Positions 17,202 to 25,232 of a stretch of DNA of 64,000 nt are shown piece by piece (position 1 is the stretch's first letter; the number at the start of each line of letters is the position of its first letter). The stretch lies in contig CAMUYW010000002.1 of NCBI GenBank assembly GCA_947165045.1, forward strand, positions 1 to 64,000, in the 5' to 3' direction. The translations under genes were made by a program, and so were the position numbers. Below the pieces are notes generated by a model. It was not told the origin of the DNA, did no database searches, and was given only the letters and a program-made list of their open reading frames with translations. Origin of the DNA: an uncultured Fibrobacter sp. GTDB taxonomy: Bacteria; Fibrobacterota; Fibrobacteria; Fibrobacterales; Fibrobacteraceae.

Positions 17202-17827
17202 AAAAACTAATTACGATTCTAGCATTAGGACTGGCTTCGATTTTGCACGCGCAAAATCCCATGCAAGATTTCGCACAAGAAGATCCTTTTGCTTTCAAAA
17301 ATGACTCTGTTGCGGTTGCAAACGATATTTCGTTCTCGCATTTGTCCGTATTCCTCGAAGGCGGCGAAATCTATCCGATGGGTGATTTGATGGATGCTGT
17401 CAAAAATGCTTTGTATGTCGGAATCGGAACGCGCTACACTTATTGGGAAAATGTCGATGGAATCGTAATGTTCCAATTCGCTTATTTCAAACCGAGACCT
17501 GATATTTACTATGATGGTGTTTTCCAATTTATGGGCCGTGTTGGCGCCGAATGGAAATGGCCTTTGATTCATCCTGTTGCACTTGGCGCTGGATTCACTT
17601 GTAGCTGGACTCGTGCTGATACTGATAAACAGCTTTATAGCGAAGTTGGCGGAACTTTGACTGATAATGAAACGGAATTTGGTTGGTTTGCACGAATCAG
17701 TTTACCCGTATTCAAATTCAATAAATATAGCGCTGGTTTCCATATTATGTGGGAGCAACTTTGGACTCTTCCGGAACGATCTAATATGCTTTCTGCAGGC
17801 ATCACAATTGAAAGGAGTATTTGGTAA
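17198..17827 (+). CDS. Outer-membrane beta-barrel-like protein
   Basis: 209 residues. Signal peptide MKKLITILALGLASILHA, cut before QNPM. The mature part alternates aromatic and polar residues (YVGIGTRYTYWENVDGIVMFQFAYF, split strands; WFARISLPVFKF; FHIMWEQLW), as in small eight-strand barrels. No named family is recognised. It overlaps rsmB by 4 nt and the following membrane protein by 1 nt, so translation is probably coupled through fmt-rsmB to 19533. Confidence 0.7.
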   Translation: MKKLITILALGLASILHAQNPMQDFAQEDPFAFKNDSVAVANDISFSHLSVFLEGGEIYPMGDLMDAVKNALYVGIGTRYTYWENVDGIVMFQFAYFKPRPDIYYDGVFQFMGRVGAEWKWPLIHPVALGAGFTCSWTRADTDKQLYSEVGGTLTDNETEFGWFARISLPVFKFNKYSAGFHIMWEQLWTLPERSNMLSAGITIERSIW

Positions 17828-19533
17828 TGAACTCCTTAATGAATAAAGTAATTGTATCTGTCCTAGCATTCTTTGCTAGTTTCGTGTTTGCATCAATTGA
17901 TCCAGAAATGGAAGGCATGGAAGTCGTTTCACGAGACGACGGAACATTCCTCATTGGTAGCCCGACTTTTTATTTCGATCGAGCTCTTGGTGCTGGCGGT
18001 ATCCATTCTGAAAGTGAAATTTGGTCTCCTCGTAAATTGCATTATCGGTTGCTTTTTAACCGCATGTCCGTTTTGCCGAGCTGGAACCCTATTGAAACGC
18101 CTTCTGTCTGGATGAAAACGGGTAATGAACTAGGTGACTTAATTTATCAGGACTTTATAACGGAGACGGATAATCGCCCTGATAATAGAACTCCGATTTT
18201 AGAAGCTGGTTTCCGAACACCGCTATTTCATGGCTTCTGGGCTACATTCCGTGCGTTCCAGGATGACCATTATTGCACTAATGCGGGCTATCGAAAGGCT
18301 AAAACCAAGGAATCTTTTTCGTTCTTTGGCGAAAACTGGCCTTTGTTCAGTTCATTTTACGGAGGACTCGGTTATACAAATGATTTTGTAAATGCCTCTG
18401 TGCTTGTCGGCAAGGAATATATTTGGCTGTTTACCGAAACGTCAAGATGGATTCCTGTGAAGTATAAGCCGCGAGTTGAAGCACGAGCCGATTTTGGAAA
18501 TTTCTCGACAACGCTTGTCTATGAAAACGCAGAATATCGTGATGACCGTTTGCACGAACTGGGAGAACGCCATGAAGTGAATGGTTCTGTTGTCTATAGT
18601 TGTGGCCCGAGTTGCAAACGTGGAATGTTGCAACTTTCTGCCGGCTTGGCATTCCGTTTTATCGATGATGATGGTGTTGTCTATACAGGGCTGAAGAGCG
18701 ATCGTGTTTTGTGGCCTTTCCTTGAAATGCGCTTCCGTCCGGTGAGTCAAATTAAGTTTGATGTGATGTTCGGCGTGAATGATAGAGATTGGCTTGTGCA
18801 GGATAGTATCGAATATCGCGTGCCTGTTCTAGAAAAAATGAATGTTACCGTAGGTGCTAAAAATATTACGGGAACGCGCCTGAATCCAATTGCTGACACT
18901 TACGAATATTTTGATGGAGATACGATTTCGCTTTCTGCTGAAGGTCAAATGAATTTGTTGCAAGGTTATGTCAGCTTTGAAGATTCTCTTACGAATTTCT
19001 TTAGTGTCGGAATTCGTGGAAGTTTTTGGGCTGAATATGGTGCAGAAACTTTTGAAGTCGAGAAATATGTTAATGATAATGGCCTTACGGCGCGTCATGG
19101 CGATGTCTCGCGAATCAATTCCTGGATTAAGGGCGTAACAGGCGAATTTTGGTTGAATTTTTGGTACAATGACTTGTTTAAGTTTACGGCGTTGACTGGC
19201 TTTGAACGTATTGATGGTGATAAAAAAAGTTTTGAAGTGAATCCTGCAGAATTCTTTGTTGCGTTTAATGCCGATTGGCTAATCAAGCGAACGTTCCGCA
19301 TCTCTCATTCTTTGCGTTACAGAAGCGATGCCGACTGGAATCTTCGCACTACTAATCCGTTTGTCGTAAAAGGCGATTGGTTCTGGGATGTGACTTTTGA
19401 ACAGCGCTTCCCGAAGTGGGGAATCTCTTTAGCGGGATCTATTATACAAGCTATTGGTGATGAAGTTGTTGAAACGCCTAATGGCCAATATAGCCGCATC
19501 CGCTTCTTCTGCACAGCCAAAAAGGCTTTCTAG
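17827..19533 (+). CDS. Predicted outer-membrane protein
   Basis: 568 residues. N-terminal signal (KVIVSVLAFFASFVFA) from ATG 17827, or ATG 17839 (MNKVIVS). The ATG shares a base with the preceding TAA. The rest is rich in amphipathic beta strands with aromatic ends (LHYRLLFNRMSVLPSW, PFLEMRFRPVSQIKFDVMF, WFWDVTFEQRFPKWGISLAG), typical of a porin-like barrel of about 20 strands. No family is recognised. It faces mutY, whose stop is the next base. Confidence 0.7.
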   Translation: MNSLMNKVIVSVLAFFASFVFASIDPEMEGMEVVSRDDGTFLIGSPTFYFDRALGAGGIHSESEIWSPRKLHYRLLFNRMSVLPSWNPIETPSVWMKTGNELGDLIYQDFITETDNRPDNRTPILEAGFRTPLFHGFWATFRAFQDDHYCTNAGYRKAKTKESFSFFGENWPLFSSFYGGLGYTNDFVNASVLVGKEYIWLFTETSRWIPVKYKPRVEARADFGNFSTTLVYENAEYRDDRLHELGERHEVNGSVVYSCGPSCKRGMLQLSAGLAFRFIDDDGVVYTGLKSDRVLWPFLEMRFRPVSQIKFDVMFGVNDRDWLVQDSIEYRVPVLEKMNVTVGAKNITGTRLNPIADTYEYFDGDTISLSAEGQMNLLQGYVSFEDSLTNFFSVGIRGSFWAEYGAETFEVEKYVNDNGLTARHGDVSRINSWIKGVTGEFWLNFWYNDLFKFTALTGFERIDGDKKSFEVNPAEFFVAFNADWLIKRTFRISHSLRYRSDADWNLRTTNPFVVKGDWFWDVTFEQRFPKWGISLAGSIIQAIGDEVVETPNGQYSRIRFFCTAKKAF

Positions 19534-20688
19534 CTAAAACACTTTTTTCAACGCTTTCAAGCTAAACGAATTTGCGAAGGTCTCAAAGACTTTCGCTTTT
19601 TCAATCCATGTGAATGTGGCTGGCTTGCTGCTATTGGGCTTTGGTAAATGTGCGATTTTCGCTTTCGTCGTGAGTCGTATATGCAATATATCGCATTCGA
19701 TTTTGTGCACTGTAATGCTATGGCGGAAAGTCCCGCAATGCTTTACCGTTTCTACATCATCAGCATTGATGTAATCTTCTGCTTCGGCGGGGAGCCCAAC
19801 GGTTGCTCCGCGCGGGCTTTCAAAATGCGGAAGCGCAAGTTGCTTATCCAAGAATTTTTGTCCGCCACTTACAGCGAGAATCTTTTCATCAGCACTTTCG
19901 ATAACGAGAACTGTTCCATGCCAATTCTTTTCGGTGCGTTTTTTGGCGGGCGGAAATTCTGCTGTGCGGCCGTCTAAAAATGCGCGACATTCTCGATTGA
20001 GCGGACAATTCTCGCAGAGCGGATTTTTTTGCTTGCAAACGGTTCGTCCGAGTTCCATCAGTGCTTCATTATGCATATATGCTTTGGGTGAATCTGCAAC
20101 TGCTCTTGCATACCCCCAATAAATCTCCGCAGCACTTCTGGAATCAATCGGCAAAAAATCAAGTTCGTAAAGTCTGCTAAAAATCCTCACTAAATTCCCG
20201 TCTAGAATTGCTTCCCGCTGATGGTACGCCAAGCTTAAAATCGCACCCGCCGTGTACGCTCCAATTCCAGGTAACGCTTCCAATTCTTTCCGCGTCCGCG
20301 GCATTTTACATGCACTTGCGATTTCGCAAGCAAACTTTTTCGACTTGTCATTCTCGAAGCGCAGCGTAGGGAATCCATTATTTTTTTCACAAACAATCTT
20401 CGCTGTCTTCAGTATATTCCTTGCTCGACTATAATACCCGAGCCCTTGCCAATACTTAAAGACTTCGGCTTCATCCGCTTTCGCAAGCGTCTCTATATTC
20501 GGGAACCGCTCCATCCAGCGGATAAAATAATCCTTGACTGTCGAAACTTGCGTCTGCTGCAGCATTGTTTCGCTAATCCACACCGCATACGCATCACGCG
20601 GCGCATCCAAATCAGCAAGCCGCCACGGCAATGTGGCGGCGTTCTTGACAAACCAAAATCTAAGTCGTTTGAGCGATTCGAAATTCAT
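19534..20688 (-). CDS. mutY: A/G-specific adenine DNA glycosylase
   Basis: 384 residues. Removes adenine mispaired with 8-oxoguanine. Catalytic Glu in SETMLQQTQV, helix-hairpin-helix LEALPGIGAYTAGAIL, catalytic Asp in ILDGNLVRIF, and a [4Fe-4S] set C-x6-C-x2-C-x5-C in CKQKNPLCENCPLNREC. The C-terminal ~130 residues form the NUDIX-like 8-oxoG recognition domain (KNWHGTVLVIESADEK, HSITVHKIECDI). Full length for the family. The stop abuts the convergent membrane-protein gene with no spacer. Confidence 0.96.
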   Translation of the reverse strand: MNFESLKRLRFWFVKNAATLPWRLADLDAPRDAYAVWISETMLQQTQVSTVKDYFIRWMERFPNIETLAKADEAEVFKYWQGLGYYSRARNILKTAKIVCEKNNGFPTLRFENDKSKKFACEIASACKMPRTRKELEALPGIGAYTAGAILSLAYHQREAILDGNLVRIFSRLYELDFLPIDSRSAAEIYWGYARAVADSPKAYMHNEALMELGRTVCKQKNPLCENCPLNRECRAFLDGRTAEFPPAKKRTEKNWHGTVLVIESADEKILAVSGGQKFLDKQLALPHFESPRGATVGLPAEAEDYINADDVETVKHCGTFRHSITVHKIECDILHIRLTTKAKIAHLPKPNSSKPATFTWIEKAKVFETFANSFSLKALKKVF

Positions 20689-20700
20689 TTTTTTTCTTTT

Positions 20701-20780
20701 GTCACCCTAGAGTCGTTAGACGATAGGGGCCATAATTTTTCGCAGTGGATCCTATCGGGGCTACGCCCCTCCAGGATGAC
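20701..20780. repeat. GTCATyCT-type repeat pair
   Basis: 20745-20780 reads GTGGATCCTATCGGGG ... CCAGGATGAC, the reverse orientation of the family, with stem GGGG-CTAC-GCCCC. A divergent partner GTCACCCTAGAG ... GATAGGGGCC starts at 20701. It occupies the spacer upstream of mutY. Confidence 0.7.
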
Positions 20781-20865
20781 ATTTCGGTGCTAAGTTCTAA
20801 TCTTTAAGTTTTGCTAACCTCATACCTCAAAGGCACGAAGTGCCGACCTCATAGCTCACGGCTCA

Positions 20866-20910
20866 TCTCTCGTCTTTCGTCTACTGCCTACTGTCTACTT
20901 CCTACTGCGG
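20866..20910. repeat. Degenerate short-period tandem repeat
   Basis: Pyrimidine-rich run with units such as CTACTGC, CTACTGT and CTACTTC at 7-10 nt spacing. It lies between mutY and the stop of the glycosyltransferase gene. Similar in style, but not in sequence, to runs at 30168-30313 and 37684-37722. Confidence 0.6.
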
Positions 20911-20919
20911 TGAAGCCGC

Positions 20920-22353
20920 CTAAATCCCGTACGTTTCTTTCTTCAGTTTTCTAAAGAATTCGAATTGTATTTTGGTCGAACTTTCGAGCGTGTAGCGTTC
21001 GCTGCGCTTGTGGCTGTCAATTCGCATCTGTTCGTAGACTTCCGGCTGTTCGAGCTTGATCGCGCGGCATTCTTCCAATGTTTCAAGCCACTTCGCTTCG
21101 TCAATCGGTAAAATGCGTCCGCACTTGTTGTCGTTTTGCACAATGCTTCTCGGACCACCGTAATTGCTTACAATCGCGGGGGTGCCTGTAGACATCGCTT
21201 CTACGACCACATTGCCAAACGTGTCCGTCGTGCTCGGGAACAGGAAAAAGTCTGCATCTGCATAAAGGCTTGCGAGCATCTCGCCGCCTTGTTCACCTGC
21301 AAAACAGACGCTCGGATTGTCCTTGAACTGCTTCTTGATTTCTTCAAGGTACCAGCCGTAACCCACGTACATGAGTTCAACGTCGTTGTACTTAGCAGAG
21401 AATTTTTCCCAAACGGAATTCAGAAATTCCAGATTCTTTTCCTTGGAAATTCGGCCGATAAATGCAAAGCGCACCTTGCGCTGGCTGCGGTCGTTGCCGA
21501 ACTTTTCCCAAGCTCCCTTGCCGCGTAAATCGGGCGAGAACTTTTCTAGCGGGAGCCCGCGGGGGAGGATTTGTACCTGGTTTGCTGGAACTTTCAAATC
21601 TTTTTTCAAAATGTTCGCGTAGTCTTCGCATGGGCTAATGACCGGGCGCGCCATCCAGTAGAAAATGCGCATGAGCCAAAGTACGTACGTGTGCATCCAC
21701 TTCGCCTTCACGAGTGTCTTGGCGTAAGTGGGCACGTCGGTGCGGTAATGGCTAAAGACCTTGATGCCTGCAATCCAAGCGCAAAGGCAAACGGCCCATG
21801 CCCCTGGGCTCGGCGTTTCAAGTTCAATCATGTCGATGGGGTAGCGCTTGAGTAAGCGGAGTGCCGGCGAAATGCGCGGAATCGCAAGTTCGCTGTTGGC
21901 ATACCCGAGCTGTTCCATGCTGAACAGGCGCGGCAACAAAACACAATAGCTGTTTTCAATAACACCGCACGGGCGCGTGTTGAATGCACTACCGGCGAGG
22001 TAAGCCTTCATGCCGTGACTGCGCATGTACGGAATCACGTTTCTCAAGTTGTTTGCAATGCCGTTCGTCTCGTCCAGGTTGTCCGAGTAAAACAGAATAC
22101 GAACATCATTCGGGTCTCTGCGTTTGCGTTCTTTTTTAAGTAAAAAACGCAATTTCAAGAGCCTGGGCAAATTGATAATCGGAGTCAAGAATACAAGCGG
22201 TGGAATCCAGCAGGTGCGGATGTTTCCAGGCGGCTTGTGCTTGATCGAAAAACACTTGCGGAAGGTGCTTGTGACCTTACGTCCAAAAATGGTAGGGCGC
22301 GAATCGAGCTTGTCGCTAGCCTTGAGCTTTGTTGAACTTGACGCAGTCGTCAT
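20920..22353 (-). CDS. GT4-type glycosyltransferase
   Basis: 477 residues. GT-B fold retaining transferase. The N-terminal nucleotide-fold region has ILFYSDNLDETNGIANNL; the C-terminal donor-binding motif is FPSTTDTFGNVVVEAMSTG (E-x7-E type) with RISKEKNLEFLNSVWE earlier. An N-terminal extension of ~70 residues, with a hydrophobic stretch (WIPPLVFLTPIINL), is unusual. The chosen ATG overlaps hisA by 38 nt, so the true start may be further in. The sugar donor is not predictable; the closest family members transfer mannose to glycolipids. Third gene of the lipocalin-hisA unit. Confidence 0.88.
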   Translation of the reverse strand: MTTASSSTKLKASDKLDSRPTIFGRKVTSTFRKCFSIKHKPPGNIRTCWIPPLVFLTPIINLPRLLKLRFLLKKERKRRDPNDVRILFYSDNLDETNGIANNLRNVIPYMRSHGMKAYLAGSAFNTRPCGVIENSYCVLLPRLFSMEQLGYANSELAIPRISPALRLLKRYPIDMIELETPSPGAWAVCLCAWIAGIKVFSHYRTDVPTYAKTLVKAKWMHTYVLWLMRIFYWMARPVISPCEDYANILKKDLKVPANQVQILPRGLPLEKFSPDLRGKGAWEKFGNDRSQRKVRFAFIGRISKEKNLEFLNSVWEKFSAKYNDVELMYVGYGWYLEEIKKQFKDNPSVCFAGEQGGEMLASLYADADFFLFPSTTDTFGNVVVEAMSTGTPAIVSNYGGPRSIVQNDNKCGRILPIDEAKWLETLEECRAIKLEQPEVYEQMRIDSHKRSERYTLESSTKIQFEFFRKLKKETYGI

Positions 22354-23098
22354 ACTTCACTCCTTTGCCACCGAACAAGTCTAAAGCGCTACCAATGGTG
22401 AGGTCGATTTTTCCGTTCGAAATTTCTTTACAGTGCTTCAAGTCTTCAAGCGATTTTGCACCGCCCGCGTAAGTCACAGGAATCGGGCTATTCTCGGCGA
22501 GGAATCGAATCAAGTCGTCATCCATGCCTTGCTGCTTGCCTTCGACATCTGCTGCATGTACCAAAAATTCATCGCAACTCTTGGCGAGGTCTTCGAGCGT
22601 TTCCTTGGTAATTTCAATATCGATAATCGTCTGCCAACGGTTCGTTGCAATCTTCCATTGCTGTTTTCCGTCGATCATTCCCGTGCGCTTGCAACTCAGG
22701 TCCAGAATCAAATGTTCCTTGCCGACCGTCTTTACAAGTTCGTCGAGTCGAGTACGGTCCAATTGACCTTCCGGGAATATCCAGCTTGTGACAATCACAT
22801 GGCTTGCACCAGCCAGGATGTACTCCATCGCGTTCTGGGCGTTAATCCCGCCACCAACTTGCAGACCCCCTGGATACGCCGAAAGCGCGGCCTTAGCTGC
22901 GCTCTCGTTTCCCTTGCCGAGCATAATCACATGCCCGCCTTTTATGCCGTCTTTCTTGTAGAGTTCTGCGAACCAGGCAGAGGATCGGTCTGTTTCAAAA
23001 TTCGTTTTGAGCCCCGCTCCGCTATCGGAAAGTGAACTCCCGACGATTTGCTTGACCTTGCCATCGTGCAGGTCTATGCATGGCCTAAACTTTGTCAT
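22316..23098 (-). CDS. hisA: Eukaryote-type HisA, ProFAR isomerase
   Basis: 260 residues. Isomerises ProFAR to PRFAR, fourth step of histidine synthesis. The sequence RPCIDLHDGKVKQIVGSSL is the form found in fungal and plant HisA rather than the usual bacterial one. The first catalytic Asp is in CIDLHDG, the second probably in HAADVEGKQQG. It also has LQVGGGINAQNAMEYI, AGASHVIVTSW and VTYAGGAKSLEDL. Its ATG overlaps the stop of the lipocalin-like gene (TAATGA) and its end overlaps the glycosyltransferase start. HisF is encoded 40 kb away in this window. Confidence 0.92.
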   Translation of the reverse strand: MTKFRPCIDLHDGKVKQIVGSSLSDSGAGLKTNFETDRSSAWFAELYKKDGIKGGHVIMLGKGNESAAKAALSAYPGGLQVGGGINAQNAMEYILAGASHVIVTSWIFPEGQLDRTRLDELVKTVGKEHLILDLSCKRTGMIDGKQQWKIATNRWQTIIDIEITKETLEDLAKSCDEFLVHAADVEGKQQGMDDDLIRFLAENSPIPVTYAGGAKSLEDLKHCKEISNGKIDLTIGSALDLFGGKGVKYDDCVKFNKAQG

Positions 23099-24147
23099 TA
23101 GTCCTTGACCCCTGCGACAGCCCAGTCGATTTTTTTGCCCATGCCGTTCTGGCTTCTTCCGCGGTAGAACAAAACTTCACCGCCGGCTGCAATCTTCATG
23201 GCTTTCTTTGCAAACCATCCGTCAATCTTGTCGAGGAGCGAAGCCTTTTGTTGCACCTTGTTCACGGAGAATACCAATGCCGGGACTCCGTTCTTCCATT
23301 CAAATGACAAAGTTGTTTTCGGGAACTTTTTGCCGTTGTAGTCTGTACCGCCTTCCTTGACCTTCGTCGGAATGGCGACTTTTAAACCTTGCGGTCCGTT
23401 GAACAAAGCGTAGCCCATGAGCTTGCCATCGGTGGTGAGCGTAATGCGGCCAGCATGCATCGGGGATTTATCGCTCGTGCTAAAGTTGATGGTGCGTGCA
23501 GCGAAATCTGTTGCCTGTGCGGTTTGCCAAGTCTGGTCCATGTAGGCGTAGCCCTTGACTGTCAAAGTATCCTCGTTGTAGGCAATCTTACCCGTAACGC
23601 GTCCATAAGGAATGTGGATGAATTGGGCGAACTTTTCTTTGCCAAAAGACCAAACTCCATTTCCCGGAACCATGCCCGCAACGGCGCTTTCGAAAGTCAC
23701 GTCCAAAAGGAACTTGCCGCCTTTGTCTGCGCTGTAAAGCACGCGGTGACCTTTGCCCGGTGCGTTCTGGAGCAGGTATTCTCCCTTGATATCAAGGGTT
23801 GCCTTTTCCTTGCTTGCGACAAGGCGTTCAGGCGGGTATTGTCGGCCGACTGCGTAAGATTTACCTTTGAAATTCCAGAAGCTCAAATCGCAACCGATTT
23901 TTCTGCCCGAACCCGGAACGTTGAGGAGCGAGTAGTTCACATAGGCGCGTGTGCCGTTGTCAAATACGAACTGATAGCTCCATGTTTCGTTAAAATCTTT
24001 AGAAGTTGCCTTGTGCGGCATAAAGTCTGAGACTGTGAGGGCGCGGTCAGCTCCGGTCGGTCCAGTAACGTCTGCGGCGTGCGTTGTCGCAGAAATAGCA
24101 AATAGGGCGCAAATACCCAGTGCAATATTTTTTATTTGTAATCTCAT
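23098..24147 (-). CDS. Secreted lipocalin-like (CrtC/AttH/Svf1-fold) protein
   Basis: 349 residues. Signal peptide MRLQIKNIALGICALFAISATTHA. Two beta-rich halves; the phrase VKGYAYMDQTWQT resembles the G-x-GY-x-D-x-x-W motif of CrtC/AttH-type double lipocalins, and GRVTGKIAYNEDTL precedes it as in that fold. Function unknown, possibly binding or modifying a hydrophobic ligand. ATG 24147 is chosen because a clean signal peptide starts there. Oddly, a strong terminator ends only ~11 nt upstream, and no ribosome site is present. Co-transcribed with hisA (stop and start overlap). Confidence 0.65.
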   Translation of the reverse strand: MRLQIKNIALGICALFAISATTHAADVTGPTGADRALTVSDFMPHKATSKDFNETWSYQFVFDNGTRAYVNYSLLNVPGSGRKIGCDLSFWNFKGKSYAVGRQYPPERLVASKEKATLDIKGEYLLQNAPGKGHRVLYSADKGGKFLLDVTFESAVAGMVPGNGVWSFGKEKFAQFIHIPYGRVTGKIAYNEDTLTVKGYAYMDQTWQTAQATDFAARTINFSTSDKSPMHAGRITLTTDGKLMGYALFNGPQGLKVAIPTKVKEGGTDYNGKKFPKTTLSFEWKNGVPALVFSVNKVQQKASLLDKIDGWFAKKAMKIAAGGEVLFYRGRSQNGMGKKIDWAVAGVKD

Positions 24148-24157
24148 ACTTGGAAAA

Positions 24158-24187
24158 ATAAAAAAAAGCAGCTCTTGTGGAACTGCT
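24158..24187 (-). terminator. Rho-independent terminator directly before the lipocalin-hisA unit
   Basis: Minus strand: AGCAGTTC, loop CACAA, GAGCTGCT, then T8. It ends the aroE-aroKB-epimerase operon, yet the T-run lies about 11 nt from the next ATG (24147). A TATAAT on the minus strand about 30 nt upstream of the hairpin would place the hairpin in a leader. Confidence 0.8.
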
Positions 24188-24248
24188 ATATCGTAAATTT
24201 CTGCTGAACTGCGGTTATTATAGATGAAGCGCAAGTTGCAAGTATAAA

Positions 24249-25232
24249 TTACAGTCGCAAGTCGCGGCCCATGCCCATTTTTAGCTCGACGCGGCGGCGG
24301 ACGACCATCTCGTTGAACAAATCGGAGAGGCAATCTTCCATGCAAATCATGGGCTTCCAACCGAGATTCATAATCTTTGTGGGGTCGCCGATCAAAAGCG
24401 GAATGTCGTTACTGCGGTCGTAACCAGGGTCGAATCTGAAGTCGACGCTCACGCCCGAAATATCTACGAGCATTTCCACGAGTTCGCGGAACGTGTAGGA
24501 TTTACCACAGCAGATGTTGAACGCTTCGCCCGATTCGGCTGTGTTCAAAATCTGGATTGCGGCACGGGCCACATCGCGCACGTCAACAACGTCACGGCTT
24601 ACATCAAGGCTTCCGGAGTAAATGACCGGTTCTGCACCGTAATACTTTATCTTCACAAGCTGGTACGCAATGGACGGAATCACAAAGCGGCGGCTGTGGT
24701 GCGGGCCTGTAAAGTGGAACGGACGCGCGAAAACGACATGTAAACCGTTTGCGTTGCGGAACTGGTTGCCGAGAATTTCCATGCACGCTTTGGATGTTGC
24801 GTATGGCGTAAGCGGGTTAGGAGGGTCGGTTTCCTTGTGCAAGTATGTTAGCTGCTGTTCTGTTCTGCCGTAGATTTCGCTACTGCTGAGAAGCAATACC
24901 TTTGCTCTCGGGACAACTTGACGCACGGCTTCGAGAAGCGTTTGCGTACCCAACAAGTTGATGTTGAGCGTTTCGTAAGGCTTCTTGTAGCTTAAGCCTA
25001 CGGATGATTGGCTTGCCAAGTGATAAATGTGCGTCGGGGAAACTTTTTGAATCATTTCCTGGACATTCCTGAAATCCAGCAAGTCGCCGGTCAGGTACTG
25101 CACACCTTCGACTTTTTGCCACGGTTGCGGAAGTTCATCACTGAAACTGAAAAGTTCGTGATTGGTGCCGCTCAAGTTAGATAGAATACTGAACCCAAGT
25201 GATCCCGTTCCCCCGGTAACCAATATACTCAT
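24249..25232 (-). CDS. NAD-dependent sugar-nucleotide epimerase/dehydratase (GDP-deoxymannose reductase-like)
   Basis: 327 residues, extended SDR. Dinucleotide motif TGGTGSLG at the N-terminus, active-site Ser in LLLSSSEIYG, Tyr-x3-Lys in YATSKACMEILGNQ. The closest resemblance is to GDP-4-dehydro-6-deoxy-mannose reductases and GDP-mannose dehydratases (HLASQSSVGLSYKKP, FHFTGPHH). It likely makes a deoxy-sugar nucleotide for surface polysaccharide. The start codon follows the aroK-aroB stop directly (TAGATG) with AGGTG 3 nt before, so it belongs to that operon. Confidence 0.85.
   Translation of the reverse strand: MSILVTGGTGSLGFSILSNLSGTNHELFSFSDELPQPWQKVEGVQYLTGDLLDFRNVQEMIQKVSPTHIYHLASQSSVGLSYKKPYETLNINLLGTQTLLEAVRQVVPRAKVLLLSSSEIYGRTEQQLTYLHKETDPPNPLTPYATSKACMEILGNQFRNANGLHVVFARPFHFTGPHHSRRFVIPSIAYQLVKIKYYGAEPVIYSGSLDVSRDVVDVRDVARAAIQILNTAESGEAFNICCGKSYTFRELVEMLVDISGVSVDFRFDPGYDRSNDIPLLIGDPTKIMNLGWKPMICMEDCLSDLFNEMVVRRRVELKMGMGRDLRL

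Noticed and set aside
17198-19533. The two membrane proteins after rsmB as type IX secretion components
   Set aside because: Barrel-like strands are seen, but no Por/Spr motif could be recognised.
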